A DNA stretch of 64,000 nucleotides, from assembly GCA_001029295.1 (NCBI GenBank), contig LDXJ01000061.1, positions 1 through 64,000 on the forward strand. The letters are read 5' to 3'. Origin of the DNA: Peptococcaceae bacterium CEB3 (lineage in GTDB: Bacteria > Bacillota > Desulfitobacteriia > Desulfitobacteriales > Desulfitobacteriaceae). Below the pieces are notes generated by a model. The model was given only the letters and a program-made list of their open reading frames with translations, did no database searches and was not told the DNA's origin. Shown here in pieces: positions 1 to 8,417 of this stretch. A program made the position numbers and the translations under genes. Numbering within the stretch: position 1 is the stretch's first letter; each line of letters begins with the position of its first letter.

Positions 1-1
1 A

Positions 2-508
2 CTCATTGCCCGCTACCACTACCTCGGCTATACGCGCCTGCCCGGAGCCCAAATCCGCTACCTCATCTATGCCGGGTCAGGAACTCTCCTGGGGGCCATC
101 GGTTTTTCAGCGGCTGCTTGGGCCTTGCGGCCCCGCGACGAACTCATCGGCTGGGACAAGGAACAACGCGTGAAGCGCTTAAACTTAGTGGTTAATAATT
201 CGCGCTTCCTCATCCTACCCTGGGTACGAGTCAAGAACCTTGCCTCCAAAATCCTATCCCTTACCGCCAAACGTCTCCCTCAAGAATGGCAAGCGATCTA
301 TGGCTACACCCCCGTGTTGCTCGAAACATTCGTCGATCAAGAGCGCTATCGCGGAACGTGTTACAAAGCGGCGAATTGGTCCTATGTCGGTGAAACCAAA
401 GGACGGGGTAAATGGGACCGGCTGAACGAGTACAAACTTCCCGTCAAGGATATTTACCTCTATCCACTTCGTAAAAACTTTTGTGAAATCCTCACTGGAT
501 CGGATTGA
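2..508 (+). CDS. DUF4338 / DruA-type protein, C-terminal part (5' end outside window)
   Basis: The reading frame is open from base 2 and enters the window already coding, so the true start lies upstream. It contains motifs I associate with DUF4338, the family that includes DruA of the Druantia anti-phage system: RYHYLGY, LGAIGFSAAAWALRPRD, LVVNNSRFLILPWV, LLETFVD and the closing RGTCYKAANWSYVGETKGRG. The family's biochemical role is unsettled; members also occur as free-standing genes and inside mobile DNA. No other Druantia gene is visible here, and the next gene is convergent, so a working Druantia system is not shown. A hairpin terminator follows directly. The family call is fairly secure; a defence role is inference. 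Confidence 0.75.
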   Translation, partial: LIARYHYLGYTRLPGAQIRYLIYAGSGTLLGAIGFSAAAWALRPRDELIGWDKEQRVKRLNLVVNNSRFLILPWVRVKNLASKILSLTAKRLPQEWQAIYGYTPVLLETFVDQERYRGTCYKAANWSYVGETKGRGKWDRLNEYKLPVKDIYLYPLRKNFCEILTGSD

Positions 509-523
509 GTCCGATCTTTTTTT
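498..523 (+). terminator. Intrinsic terminator of the DUF4338 gene
   Basis: A 7-bp stem (GATCGGA / TCCGATC) with a 5-base loop is followed by seven T. The stem overlaps the stop codon of the DUF4338 gene. The convergent gene on the other strand stops only a few bases beyond. Confidence 0.8.
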
Positions 524-527
524 AACT

Positions 528-1805
528 TTACTTTTTGACCGAAGGGTTTACTGAACATTTACATACTTTGTAATCAACTGGCCCACGACCATTGTTGACT
601 TCACGATTTACGTCCATTTCACTAGCATACCAAACAAGCCTATACATAATTTGCAAATCGCTTTCTCGCTTTATTGGTTTGCCATCAAGATAAAATATCT
701 TGTATCCGTCTTGGTCTTCGATAACATTTTTAAGATACCCCACTCTCTTTCGCGCTTCTTCTAAAGAATCAGGAATAACTTTATAGAAAATTGTACTACC
801 ACGCAGTAGTGAAACAAGTTCCTGTAATTGAACATTGAAAAGCTGCTGTACTTCCTGAACCATCTGCTTGCTCACTGATGTTGCTTCCTGCTCGTTATCC
901 TCTTTGTACTTCAAATAGTAATCAATAAGTTCGGGATGATTCCGGATGAGCGATACTGCAGCATATTCCTTTTCGGTTTTGGACATCTTTTTCTTCTTTT
1001 TAGACAAGATTGATCTAAAATAATTGTCTAGTTCGAAGCGCAATGCTGTATCTCCAATGGAAGGAGCAATGCTCTGCAAATTGTCTATCATATCGCTTCG
1101 ATTAATAAAAGTATCATCTCTTGTAAGCATGGATTTAGGAGTAAGTAAAACGTAATCATCGTTAAAGCATGGTAATGTATATGCCTTCGGGCTCCAACTC
1201 ATCGTATTGTAATTGAATTCTACTTTGGGAACAGAAAATGTTTTGCAATGTTCAGGCTCTAAGTATGTTTTTGCAAAGGCTTCTGTGTATTCTAGAAGAA
1301 ACTTCTTAGCGAAATTAGTGGCAAAGTCGCTTATTTTATCCCGACCGACATTAGGACTAACAAGGCATAACTTTTCCATATGAGGGCTTTTCGGTACAGT
1401 TTCTTTGCCGAAATCTTCAAAGATCGTATTGAGTCCCAAATGAAGGTTTTTGGCAAAGTCAGCGCCTAACCCCCGTCCGGAATTTCCGTCAAGACTAAAC
1501 CCAAGCCATGTTTGCTTTACTTCGGAGAACAAATACCACGATTTCATCATACCTTGGGACAATATCGGATGCAGCTCAGCTTGTTCCTGTAAAAATAAAA
1601 GGTATTTTATTATGTCGTCATGGATTTGACAGAACTGTCCATTATCGCTGTTAAACAGTAAAAAGGGATCGATAAACAAGGGGAGATCATTAATCAATGA
1701 AATATTAACAGCCCCGAACTCTTCGATTATTTCCTCATCTACATCAAAAAAGTCTGAGAAATATAATTTTACTTCATCCAGTTTTATCGCCTCTTTTATC
1801 AGCAT
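528..1805 (-). CDS. Nuclease-like protein truncated just after a PD-(D/E)XK-like motif
   Basis: This 425-residue protein has no family I can name. Its last 40 residues contain LVWYASEMDVNREVNNGRGP followed by VDY, which resembles the first half of a PD-(D/E)XK nuclease core, where a GRGPVD-type motif supplies the metal-binding Asp. In such proteins an E-x-K strand follows. Here the frame ends 12 residues after VDY with an unrelated-looking tail (KCSVNPSVKK), so the catalytic E-x-K is missing. The gene overlaps the preceding HEPN-like gene by 7 bases, so the two are translationally coupled. Its 3' end abuts the terminator of the DUF4338 gene, which suggests a deletion or insertion boundary there. 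The nuclease assignment is inference from one motif. Confidence 0.5.
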   Translation of the reverse strand: MLIKEAIKLDEVKLYFSDFFDVDEEIIEEFGAVNISLINDLPLFIDPFLLFNSDNGQFCQIHDDIIKYLLFLQEQAELHPILSQGMMKSWYLFSEVKQTWLGFSLDGNSGRGLGADFAKNLHLGLNTIFEDFGKETVPKSPHMEKLCLVSPNVGRDKISDFATNFAKKFLLEYTEAFAKTYLEPEHCKTFSVPKVEFNYNTMSWSPKAYTLPCFNDDYVLLTPKSMLTRDDTFINRSDMIDNLQSIAPSIGDTALRFELDNYFRSILSKKKKKMSKTEKEYAAVSLIRNHPELIDYYLKYKEDNEQEATSVSKQMVQEVQQLFNVQLQELVSLLRGSTIFYKVIPDSLEEARKRVGYLKNVIEDQDGYKIFYLDGKPIKRESDLQIMYRLVWYASEMDVNREVNNGRGPVDYKVCKCSVNPSVKK

Positions 1806-2578
1806 GAGTAATAGCGAGCAAGCTCTGCCTCATACGCAAGTATTTCATCACAATTAGGTGCCATGGATTGTAAATCAAGCAATAACGTGCAATAGAATCG
1901 CAATGCGTCGATTAGCTGTTCCCAATTACCGATATCTCTTGGTATAAAGGAATGTATACAGTTTCGATATTCTCTTATCTCGTTGAGTTTATTTATCTTA
2001 TCTTGCTCCCATTTTACTTCTGTACGATAAAAATCGATTAAATCAAAGAGCATTGCCTTACCAAGCGAAGGAATTTTTCTACGTGCCTTTAATTCATTCT
2101 TAACAAGTTCTTTGAGAGATTTTGCATATTTTCCATCTATATAACCATTTTGTGTTAGTTCATTAATCACAGTCACGATCTCTTGTTTTACTTTTTCTTC
2201 ATTGTAATTGACCCACTTATGCCAATCGGAATTCTTATAATCTTCAAGATAAATAGCTAAAAACATCTGTAACGCTGCTTCGATCGCTGAGCCTAATGTG
2301 ATCCATGTCTGCATCAATCGACTCTGTTCTTCAAGAGAATCCTCAAAGCCAAATAATGTTGCGATATCATAATTCACATCTTTAAGGGGTAAGCCGATAG
2401 CATCAGAAATAGCCAAGAATTGTCTCAGGCTATTCTCTTGCAACAAATCTTGAACGTCAGAATTGCAAGAGCAGTGAGCGCAGTTTTTAGCTATCCTCAC
2501 ATACTCTCTTGCTTCTTTTCTTATTATCGCAATTAGTTCTGGGAAATCAGCCTCTTCAATCTGAATTGGATACCTCAT
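1799..2578 (-). CDS. HEPN-like protein, putative RNase of a defence cassette
   Basis: This is a helical 259-residue protein. Near residues 205-215 it carries EIREYRNCIHSF, matching the R-x(4-6)-H signature of HEPN domains (R, polar residue, H), which in many toxins and defence proteins forms an RNase site. A CAHCSCNSD cluster near residue 35 adds a possible metal site. A GGGAGG ribosome binding site lies about 10 bases before the ATG. The upstream methylase fragment ends 4 bases before the start, and the downstream truncated gene overlaps by 7 bases, so the three form one operon. The exact family is unknown to me. RNA cleavage and abortive-infection behaviour are inferences. Confidence 0.5.
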   Translation of the reverse strand: MRYPIQIEEADFPELIAIIRKEAREYVRIAKNCAHCSCNSDVQDLLQENSLRQFLAISDAIGLPLKDVNYDIATLFGFEDSLEEQSRLMQTWITLGSAIEAALQMFLAIYLEDYKNSDWHKWVNYNEEKVKQEIVTVINELTQNGYIDGKYAKSLKELVKNELKARRKIPSLGKAMLFDLIDFYRTEVKWEQDKINKLNEIREYRNCIHSFIPRDIGNWEQLIDALRFYCTLLLDLQSMAPNCDEILAYEAELARYYSC

Positions 2579-2582
2579 AAAA

Positions 2583-3326
2583 CTAAATCCTCCCTAAGCT
2601 GATATCGTAATACATTAACAGCTTATCGTCCTCTTGGATGACACTTTCCGGCAACCGGTCCGCAGTTTCTACGATCAGTTTATAGTTCTTATCAGCCCAA
2701 AGCTTCGAAAAGCCAACCCTAACTGCTTCTGTACGAAATAGTTTGAGCTTGCCTTTTGTAGCCAAATAACCTTCAAACTCTTTAAGTAGCTTCTTTTCCC
2801 GAAGTTTAGTAACATCCGCAGACTTTGTAACATCAGGTATATACCACTTGCCATTATTATCTTGAAGAAAGTTGTCCTCAAGTAAAACAGAAAGCTCAGG
2901 AATTAGTTCAAACTTGTCAATGGTCTTGATTTCCTGCATGAACTTAGGTTGAATTTCTGCATAAGTCTGAGGCTTTTCAAGTTGCTGGTAAAGCCAAGCA
3001 ATAGCCGATTTCTCGTTAGTCACAAAAAACTCAAACTGTACAAGCTCCACATCATTTATGATACGGGCAGTATCGTATTCATTAACTTGATCTGCAAGGA
3101 AATACATGCCATCACGTTTCATAAATCTCTCATCTAAACCTTTATAGAAATCACTTGCATCAATAGGGACTGTAAAACCATTCATAATGTGATAAGCAAT
3201 CATTCGATCATATAACAAAAAGGCCTGGCGCTCAGCAATTACCTCAATCTTATTATTCGGCCGGAATCTTTCTTTCCCTTCCCGAACACAGTATATCAGA
3301 CCCGCCGGACAATTTGTTGCACACAA
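2583..3326 (-). pseudogene. C-terminal fragment of a large adenine-specific DNA methylase
   Basis: About 247 residues resemble the C-terminal third of large N6-adenine DNA methylases (over 800 residues) found in phage-defence loci. Recognisable stretches are FLLYDRMIAYHI, VPIDASDFYKGL, ERFMKRDGMYFLADQV, FFVTNEKSAIAWL, KPQTYAEIQPKFMQEI and the closing RLPESVIQEDDKLLMYYD. The catalytic N-terminal part (NPP/Y and AdoMet motifs) is absent. The frame begins inside a sequence of about 50 bp (3261-3314) that occurs again at 4051-4100, on the far side of a long repeat, so the gene seems to have been cut there. It heads an operon with the HEPN-like gene. It cannot be an active methylase as it stands. 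Confidence 0.65.
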
Positions 3327-3348
3327 GTGAGTTGCCTCAATGATTCAT

Positions 3349-4045
3349 TTCAAAGATCAAAAGAGTGCATTGGCGGCTACATTATAAACGCCATTCGTAC
3401 GTTCCGTCCACCAGCCAGGCATGCGGGTTTTCACCCACTGGCTCCTCGATGCTTCCTCGACATTCTCTTCCATATTCCTGCAAGTATCCCAGGAAAATTT
3501 GCACCTTCGACAGGACCTTTCCACCATGAGCCTGGTCCCTCGTAAGCCACGATCGGGTCCGGTGCGGCCCTCTTCTTTAATCATATAACACATCTCGCAG
3601 ACAAATCATTGAGACCGGCTTCATTTCTTCTCGGGCATTCGTTTGAGCGCCGCCCTTCCCCCCAGCCAGGTCACGTCGTGGGAGATGCAAAACGGCCACA
3701 AGCCGCCCTTTCTTTGAGCGACCGCGTGTTTGCCAATGCCGCCATCATCCCTGAGCCAGGAGACCCGCTAACCTCAGTATATCCCTTACGCGCCGGGTTT
3801 GGGGAGATTGAGGCACGGCTCAGCCTAACCATCGGAACGGTCCGGTGCTCGCCAACGGTCTATCGCTCCACACACAACGCTCCCCACGGTAGAAGTTCCA
3901 CCATCCAGCGACCCCACCCCCAGCAAATTTCTCGCACCGGGCTCTCGGTACCGCCTTCCGGCTAGGCTTCATCAAGGCGAATTCTCGAACTTACCAAGGC
4001 GCAAGCGGTGGGGTGATTTACCTCCGTGTGCCCCCAGATATGACA
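3349..4045. repeat. Long intergenic repeat family 1, copy A (most complete)
   Basis: About 700 bp without a convincing gene. The segment matches 18110-18734, 21090-21447, 16079-16375 and 5300-5405 in the same orientation, copies A and B together spanning the whole unit. Shared landmarks include CAAAGATCAAAAGAG, ACGTTCCGTCCACCAGCC, TTTGAGCGCCGCCCTTCC, GAGACCCGCTAACCTCAG and CAAGGCGCAAGCGGTGGG. No terminal inverted repeats or transposase were found. It could be a decayed insertion sequence, a decayed intron or a non-autonomous element. Confidence 0.75.
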
Positions 4046-4050
4046 CCATG

Positions 4051-4100
4051 CCGGAATCTTTCCCTTCCCGAACACAGTATATCACACCCACCGGACAATT
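4051..4100 (-). repeat. Second copy of a 50-bp methylase-derived segment
   Basis: This segment is nearly identical to 3261-3314 (same strand, a 4-base difference in length and three substitutions). The first copy encodes the start of the methylase fragment (VREGKERFRP region). Family-1 repeat copy A lies exactly between the two copies. The arrangement looks like a long target duplication or a recombination scar; no methylase coding continues beyond this copy. Confidence 0.7.
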
Positions 4101-4179
4101 CATTCATTCGTCGTGCTTCCTGCATTTGAAAGATTCATGACCCCGAAAAGAATACGGAGGCCCCTCTCATCTGCCCACT

Positions 4180-4500
4180 CACCACTACCACAAGTTACCT
4201 CAACCGAGGTTACTGAGTTACACGGGGGTGCACATTGGAGCATGTTTTTCCGCGCATCTCGCCCAATTTTATCCATAAACATGTTCCCCCGTGCGAGGAA
4301 CATGTTCGCACAGGCCGCGAGGTTATGCGAAAAAGGCACAAAATCGTCCCATATCTTTCCTTAAAACCACATCTCGCGGTCGTCACAGGAACATCTTGTG
4401 TGATGAAACACCCCTTAAAAACCCTGAGACCCGCTCTATGAGCGGGTCTCAGCTGTTCTTATTTACGAAACATGTTACCATTTCTACGTGCGTGGAGTGT
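4180..4500 (-). repeat. Repeat family 2, copy 1: decayed 3' gene end, terminator and palindrome-rich tail
   Basis: About 300 bp match 22290-22610. Reading on the minus strand, the element begins with a coding 3' end (ARRNGNMFRK then stop, 4459-4491), continues through a strong hairpin terminator, and ends with about 240 bp holding AACATGTTC palindromes at the AAACATGTTCC and GGAACATGTTCG sites. In this copy the small gene is interrupted upstream by an in-frame TGA, so only its end survives. Conservation of a non-coding tail this long is unexplained. Confidence 0.65.
4424..4452 (-). terminator. Terminator hairpin in repeat family 2, copy 1
   Basis: A perfect 13-bp stem (CTGAGACCCGCTC / GAGCGGGTCTCAG) with a 3-base loop is followed on the minus strand by GGTTTTTAAG. 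It stands just after the stop codon of the decayed small gene end. Confidence 0.75.
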
Positions 4501-4595
4501 TCAATATGGCCTAATAAGGCTCGTTAGACAACACCCTGGCCCCCTGATATTGCATTATCCTCACCCGCTATTGGAACTCACGAATTCTGAAATAT

Positions 4596-4976
4596 TTACG
4601 CTTTCCCCGCATGCCATTTGTGCCCACAACTTAAGCAAGTTATCATTACTTTTTTACTTCCCACTAGACCACCTAATAAACCTACCGGTCCAAGTAAAAA
4701 CCCACCCGCAGCCGCCTTACCTAGCCCAAAACCCTTATTTCCGGCTGCAATCTGGGTACACCCACATTTTGGACATTTCAAAGTCGCTTTGACTTCAAGT
4801 TTGGAAGTTATTCTCAGATAAGTTGTGCCACAGAAACACTTTATACCTGGGGGATTTAGATCATAGCCGTGACTTGTTTCCTTCGCATATTCACGTCTGA
4901 TTTTTAGAACCCTGCCGCATTCTGAACACTCGCCCTTGATAAAGTTATCGTCCTCTCCAAAGTATGTTAGCGACAT
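4596..4976 (-). CDS. Zinc-ribbon protein with a glycine-rich hydrophobic segment
   Basis: The 126-residue protein has three Cys pairs: CSEC near residue 17, CPKC near 68 and CLSC near 113. Between the last two is a glycine-rich hydrophobic stretch (GFGLGKAAAGGFLLGPVGLL) like the small membrane-linked zinc-ribbon proteins found widely in Firmicutes. The C-terminal ITCLSCGHKWHAG forms half of a ribbon. A purine-rich AAGGGGGG stands 8 bases before the ATG. It is alone between repeat copies. The domain layout is clear; the function is unknown. Confidence 0.75.
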   Translation of the reverse strand: MSLTYFGEDDNFIKGECSECGRVLKIRREYAKETSHGYDLNPPGIKCFCGTTYLRITSKLEVKATLKCPKCGCTQIAAGNKGFGLGKAAAGGFLLGPVGLLGGLVGSKKVMITCLSCGHKWHAGKA

Positions 4977-5299
4977 ACTCGACCCCCCTTAATATCGTTC
5001 GAAAATTCAATACGTCATCATAAATACTCTTTCTCGATAACTTCTCAACTCCCTCCCGCATCCCACAACGCAAGGGGCACTTTGGTAAAGCCATCACGTC
5101 CTGCAAGTAGAAAAGATATTCCGTCGGCGATTTGTTGCCTCTTCCAATTCACATGACCATCCTACCATGGTCAAACGACAAAACTTTGATTAGAGCTGCC
5201 TATCGCTTTGCAGGGATTGTATCTGTTAACGGCTAGTAGCGATAAAAACAAACTCGCTTTCGACAGTTCCTAGACACGGAAAGTGCCTCAAAACCTTAT
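4977..5299. other. Intergenic stretch without recognised features
   Basis: No gene, hairpin or repeat was recognised between the zinc-ribbon gene start and the partial family-1 repeat, apart from the ribosome binding site of the zinc-ribbon gene at the left edge. Confidence 0.5.
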
Positions 5300-5405
5300 G
5301 CCATCTGGGTTTGACCACTGGCTGGGGGTTTATCAAGACGGCTTCTTGAACTTAGCAAGACGCAAGCGTTGGGATGATTCACCTCCATGTGCCCCCAGAT
5401 ATGTC
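5300..5405. repeat. Family 1 repeat, copy E (3' end only)
   Basis: This matches the last 100 bp of copy A: a GCTTCTTGAACTTAGCAAG-type stretch followed by GCAAGCG-TGGGATGATT and the closing TGCCCCCAGATATG. Only the right end of the family-1 unit is present. Confidence 0.65.
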
Positions 5406-5553
5406 ACGAGTTTGCGGCCCGCATGCTTGTGCCGAAAAATCTTCTCCTGCAGTGTAACTGTGTAACTTTATAAAAGACATTACCGTTGAGTTTTTGGTGA
5501 CAAGTCAGGCATTTTTCACGAGAGTAAACAACCTCAAACGTCTTGACCTCCAT
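5404..5553 (-). CDS. Possible small Cys-containing protein or gene fragment
   Basis: A 49-residue frame (MEVKTFEVVYSREKCLTCHQ...) contains one CLTC pair and a further Cys. A zinc ribbon would need a second pair, which is missing. The frame runs into repeat copy E, so it may be a truncated gene. No strong ribosome binding site is seen. It may not be expressed. Confidence 0.25.
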   Translation of the reverse strand: MEVKTFEVVYSREKCLTCHQKLNGNVFYKVTQLHCRRRFFGTSMRAANS

Positions 5554-5759
5554 AAGCGTAAACCCGTCCCCACCTGTAAGACCTGTGGGAACACCCATTT
5601 CTCACCATGTGCAGAACACTGTAAAATTCGCGGTAGTGAGGTCAGTGTCGCCAACACTAAAGGGATACTATAACGCGGTTACTATAAAGCCCCCATATGT
5701 ATGGGCGCATGCTGACTCCCTTATGTGGGCATAACACCCTTAGAAGATGGAGGGTAAAT

Positions 5760-6371
5760 ATGCCACGATACTCTTATCGAAAATTTAACGCAGCCAGAAA
5801 ACGCTACGGTTTAAGGTTTAGAAGCAAACAAGGCCACCAATTCCTTATAGTCGTCGGCGGCCTTGTGGCACTGGACTATACCATCAATCATCCCTACGTG
5901 ATACTTGCTCTGGGCAGCTTTGTCCTTTTCGTCTCCTCTTTCCGGAAGTGGTCAACCCTGCAAGCCATTAGAAAATCCGGCATTGAGCAAATTGACCGTA
6001 TGTCGGGTACCGAATTTGAAAAGCGCTTGGCCGTGTTGTTTTGCGATTTAGGTTATAGCGTAAAACTCACGCCCAACAATGATTTCGGCGCAGATGTAGT
6101 GGTCGAGAATTACAGGGGCGGACGCACAGTCGTCCAAGCTAAAAGGTATAGCAAGCCAGTGGGCATTAAAGCGATTCAGGAAGTGGTTGGTTCCATGGGC
6201 TATTATGAGGCAATAAACGCACTTGTCATCACCAATAAGAGTTTTACCCCACAGGCCGAAAAGTTGGCCACAAAAAACGGCGTCGAATTATGGGACCGCC
6301 AACAGCTAATCCACAAAATAAACTCTGCTGCACGAGGCATGGCTCGACTCATAAAATTGCGCACTCCGTGA
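5760..6371 (+). CDS. Mrr-like restriction endonuclease with N-terminal membrane segments
   Basis: The 203-residue protein begins with a basic stretch and two hydrophobic segments (about residues 25-65), then an Mrr_cat domain. Visible PD-(D/E)XK elements are MSGTEFEKRLAVLF, the Asp of NNDFGADVVV and the Q-x-K of VVQAKRYSKPVGIKAIQEV, which replaces E-x-K as is usual in Mrr proteins. The closing ALVITNKSFTPQAEKLA and ELWD match the family. The ATG at 5760 is chosen because GATGGAGGG lies 5-8 bases before it; an upstream in-frame start has no such site. The gene stands alone. Membrane-linked Mrr-type nucleases are thought to cut foreign DNA; that role is inferred. Confidence 0.85.
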   Translation: MPRYSYRKFNAARKRYGLRFRSKQGHQFLIVVGGLVALDYTINHPYVILALGSFVLFVSSFRKWSTLQAIRKSGIEQIDRMSGTEFEKRLAVLFCDLGYSVKLTPNNDFGADVVVENYRGGRTVVQAKRYSKPVGIKAIQEVVGSMGYYEAINALVITNKSFTPQAEKLATKNGVELWDRQQLIHKINSAARGMARLIKLRTP

Positions 6372-6754
6372 CACGTACCCGATTACTATTTCGCCGGGTG
6401 TCCACTGGGGTGGACTCGTTTTGGGGAACGCTCGGGAGTGATCCGCCGAGTCACTGCCCCTATTGACCCGTTCGGGCTCACCGCCGAACTCACCGTGCAC
6501 CCTAAGGGACTCCGCTGTCCTTTCGGGGCACCAATGTCCACAACCATTCTCTATGGAATGAGTTATTCCCACCACACCGGACACTCCAATCCACCAACAC
6601 ACCATTCAAGACGCCACCGGGGGTTCCCAGGAGGACTGGTATATATGTTACGTGAGAACAAATCTACAAACTCCGATTCCCCACCTCACCTGAGACACCC
6701 CAATCCACCAACATCCCTTTCAACAAGCCGCTGGGTGTGCCCGGAGGACATGTT
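6372..6754. repeat. Intergenic stretch with an imperfect direct repeat
   Basis: No gene was recognised. Two related segments of about 60 bp, near 6578-6640 and 6693-6752, share CCAATCCACCAACA, a CATTCAA/CTTTCAA stretch and GCCCGGAGGACAT-like ends. The right copy touches the 3' end of the Ntn-hydrolase-like gene. Confidence 0.45.
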
Positions 6755-7945
6755 CTATGATTCGGGTATCTTAAGGTTAGTGTAAAAAAGATGATACCAT
6801 TCAAAACGCAAAGCTAACCAATTGTGATTAAACATTTTAGTCTGCATGTCTTGTTCAAACGAGCACTGAGCCTCATTATTAATTATAAAGTAATGCTTTT
6901 GGAGGTTCGTATAGTGCCCTAACTCTTCTGCCGATAAGCCATTCTCGGTGAAACCTACAATTCTTCTTCGATCTGGATGTAAAATCGGTTTATCCTTAAA
7001 TTTGCAACAAGTGATTGCGTCAATGGATCTCCGAACAGCATTTATCTCAGGAATTAGCCATTGTTCAAATAAATATACTACTTCTGCACTGGAAAAGAGT
7101 TCAGAAGCATCATTCCCTTTTGTTAAATTCTGTGGGTCGAAAATTTCTCCAGGCAGATTCTCATTCATTTTACTGATATCATTAATAATTTGTGTTCTTT
7201 CTTCAACTTGATCTTCTAAAACGACTTCGCCGATGTCATTCTTATGAAACTCAAAATGATAAAAATGAGAACTTTGCTGTGAAACCATACAACCATCTAC
7301 TTCTTCTCCCCAAATTACAAAACTAGATTTGGTTAATGTAGATATAGCCATACAAGGTGATATTCCTAATTTCGAAAAGGATGAAGAACCGCAAAGTTTG
7401 AGAGTCTCAAGCATTTCATTTCTCATACTAGTTCCAACTTTGTAAAGATCGTTACCGTGAATATTAATATCCTTTTCCACTCTTGTCTTAATGCGATTTT
7501 CAATATTTGGTATACTTGCACCTGAACCGATAATTACGCATGTTCCGATTGGTATTGGTTCAACAATACATCCTAGACCTGGTGACACATCTATTCTAAA
7601 CTGTACATTTTGGTTGTTCTCACCGTCTACCAAAAATCCTATTGCCCCTGTCTTGCCATAACTATCAGAGGGGCATTTTTCAGCCTCTATTTGAATTGCT
7701 TCATGAAATGGACCATCTGCTTTTAGTACATTGTCAAGATTAATACTAGATACTGTTCTCTCAATAAAAGGTAATAGTAACTTCCATAAATATATATCGC
7801 CTGCTAGTAACAGGCCCATCCTATTATCAAAAGATTGGAACTTGAATGACGCATCTAACTGTCTGTCGGGGTTTTTTATCGTCAGTCTGAAATCATTCAG
7901 ATACACCGCCCTGTCGTCTAAGCGATAAGTTGCTACCAATGTCAT
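6755..7945 (-). CDS. Proteasome-like Ntn-hydrolase domain protein in a defence island
   Basis: The 396-residue protein starts Met-Thr. With Met removed, numbering from that Thr gives T1, D17 and R19 in YLNDFR, a Lys at 34 in the DASFKF stretch, and G48 in LLLAGD. Proteasome beta subunits and HslV use T1, D17, K33 and G47, so the match holds with a one-residue shift. A later SYGKTGAIGFLVDG segment fits a following strand-turn. The last 200 residues are helical and of no known family. An AAGGAAGGGG site precedes the ATG. The closest family could be proteasome/HslV/Anbu-like or another Ntn hydrolase. Peptidase activity is inference; the residue pattern is directly visible. Confidence 0.6.
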   Translation of the reverse strand: MTLVATYRLDDRAVYLNDFRLTIKNPDRQLDASFKFQSFDNRMGLLLAGDIYLWKLLLPFIERTVSSINLDNVLKADGPFHEAIQIEAEKCPSDSYGKTGAIGFLVDGENNQNVQFRIDVSPGLGCIVEPIPIGTCVIIGSGASIPNIENRIKTRVEKDINIHGNDLYKVGTSMRNEMLETLKLCGSSSFSKLGISPCMAISTLTKSSFVIWGEEVDGCMVSQQSSHFYHFEFHKNDIGEVVLEDQVEERTQIINDISKMNENLPGEIFDPQNLTKGNDASELFSSAEVVYLFEQWLIPEINAVRRSIDAITCCKFKDKPILHPDRRRIVGFTENGLSAEELGHYTNLQKHYFIINNEAQCSFEQDMQTKMFNHNWLALRFEWYHLFYTNLKIPES

Positions 7946-8417
7946 TTAGTATAAGTCCCCTTCCTTTGCAATTTGGGCGAACGCTATTTTTTATAAAACA
8001 AGATTTACCCACATCCCTCAACTTCCACAGTCCTACTTTACCAAGCCGGTACACTCTTCCCCGATCTTAGAATGAGCGGGCGACCAATTCACGCTAACCT
8101 CGAAAAATTCCATTTAGCGTTTCCTTACCTATGGCTCACTTTTATTGTAGCACCCATAGCATTTCCCATATATTCATCTCAGCCCTGATGTGACTGAATA
8201 GCTCTGGATTAACCTGTCGGTTTAACGGCAGATCCTCTGCCTGAATTGAGCGGACTACGCATAGCCCTGGAATGGTTATTTTATATTTTAAAGTCCAGCT
8301 CACAGGGGGGCGGAGAGTTTTTTATTTAACATAGTGTGCAGACGAGCAACCTTTTCGAAGGTCTAAAGAAACTTTTAGTGTCAATTTGTGGGCTTATGCA
8401 GTGGAATCATGAGGTAG
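7946..8417. other. Leader/intergenic region of the Ntn-hydrolase-like gene
   Basis: No gene was recognised. A stretch near 8066-8101 (CTTCCCCGATCTTAGAATGA then GCGGGCGACCA) resembles one near 9532-9566 in front of the PIN-domain gene (CTTCCCCATCTTCGAATGAT then TCGGCGACCA). Both genes are on the minus strand, so this may be a shared upstream element. Confidence 0.4.

Noticed and set aside
2-508. Complete Druantia system
   Set aside because: Only a DUF4338 protein is present; no DruE-type helicase or other Druantia gene lies in the window, and the upstream side is not visible.
4100-4339. 79-codon minus-strand frame in repeat family 2
   Set aside because: The frame is not kept in the second copy at 22290-22610 and has no ribosome binding site, so it is treated as non-coding.
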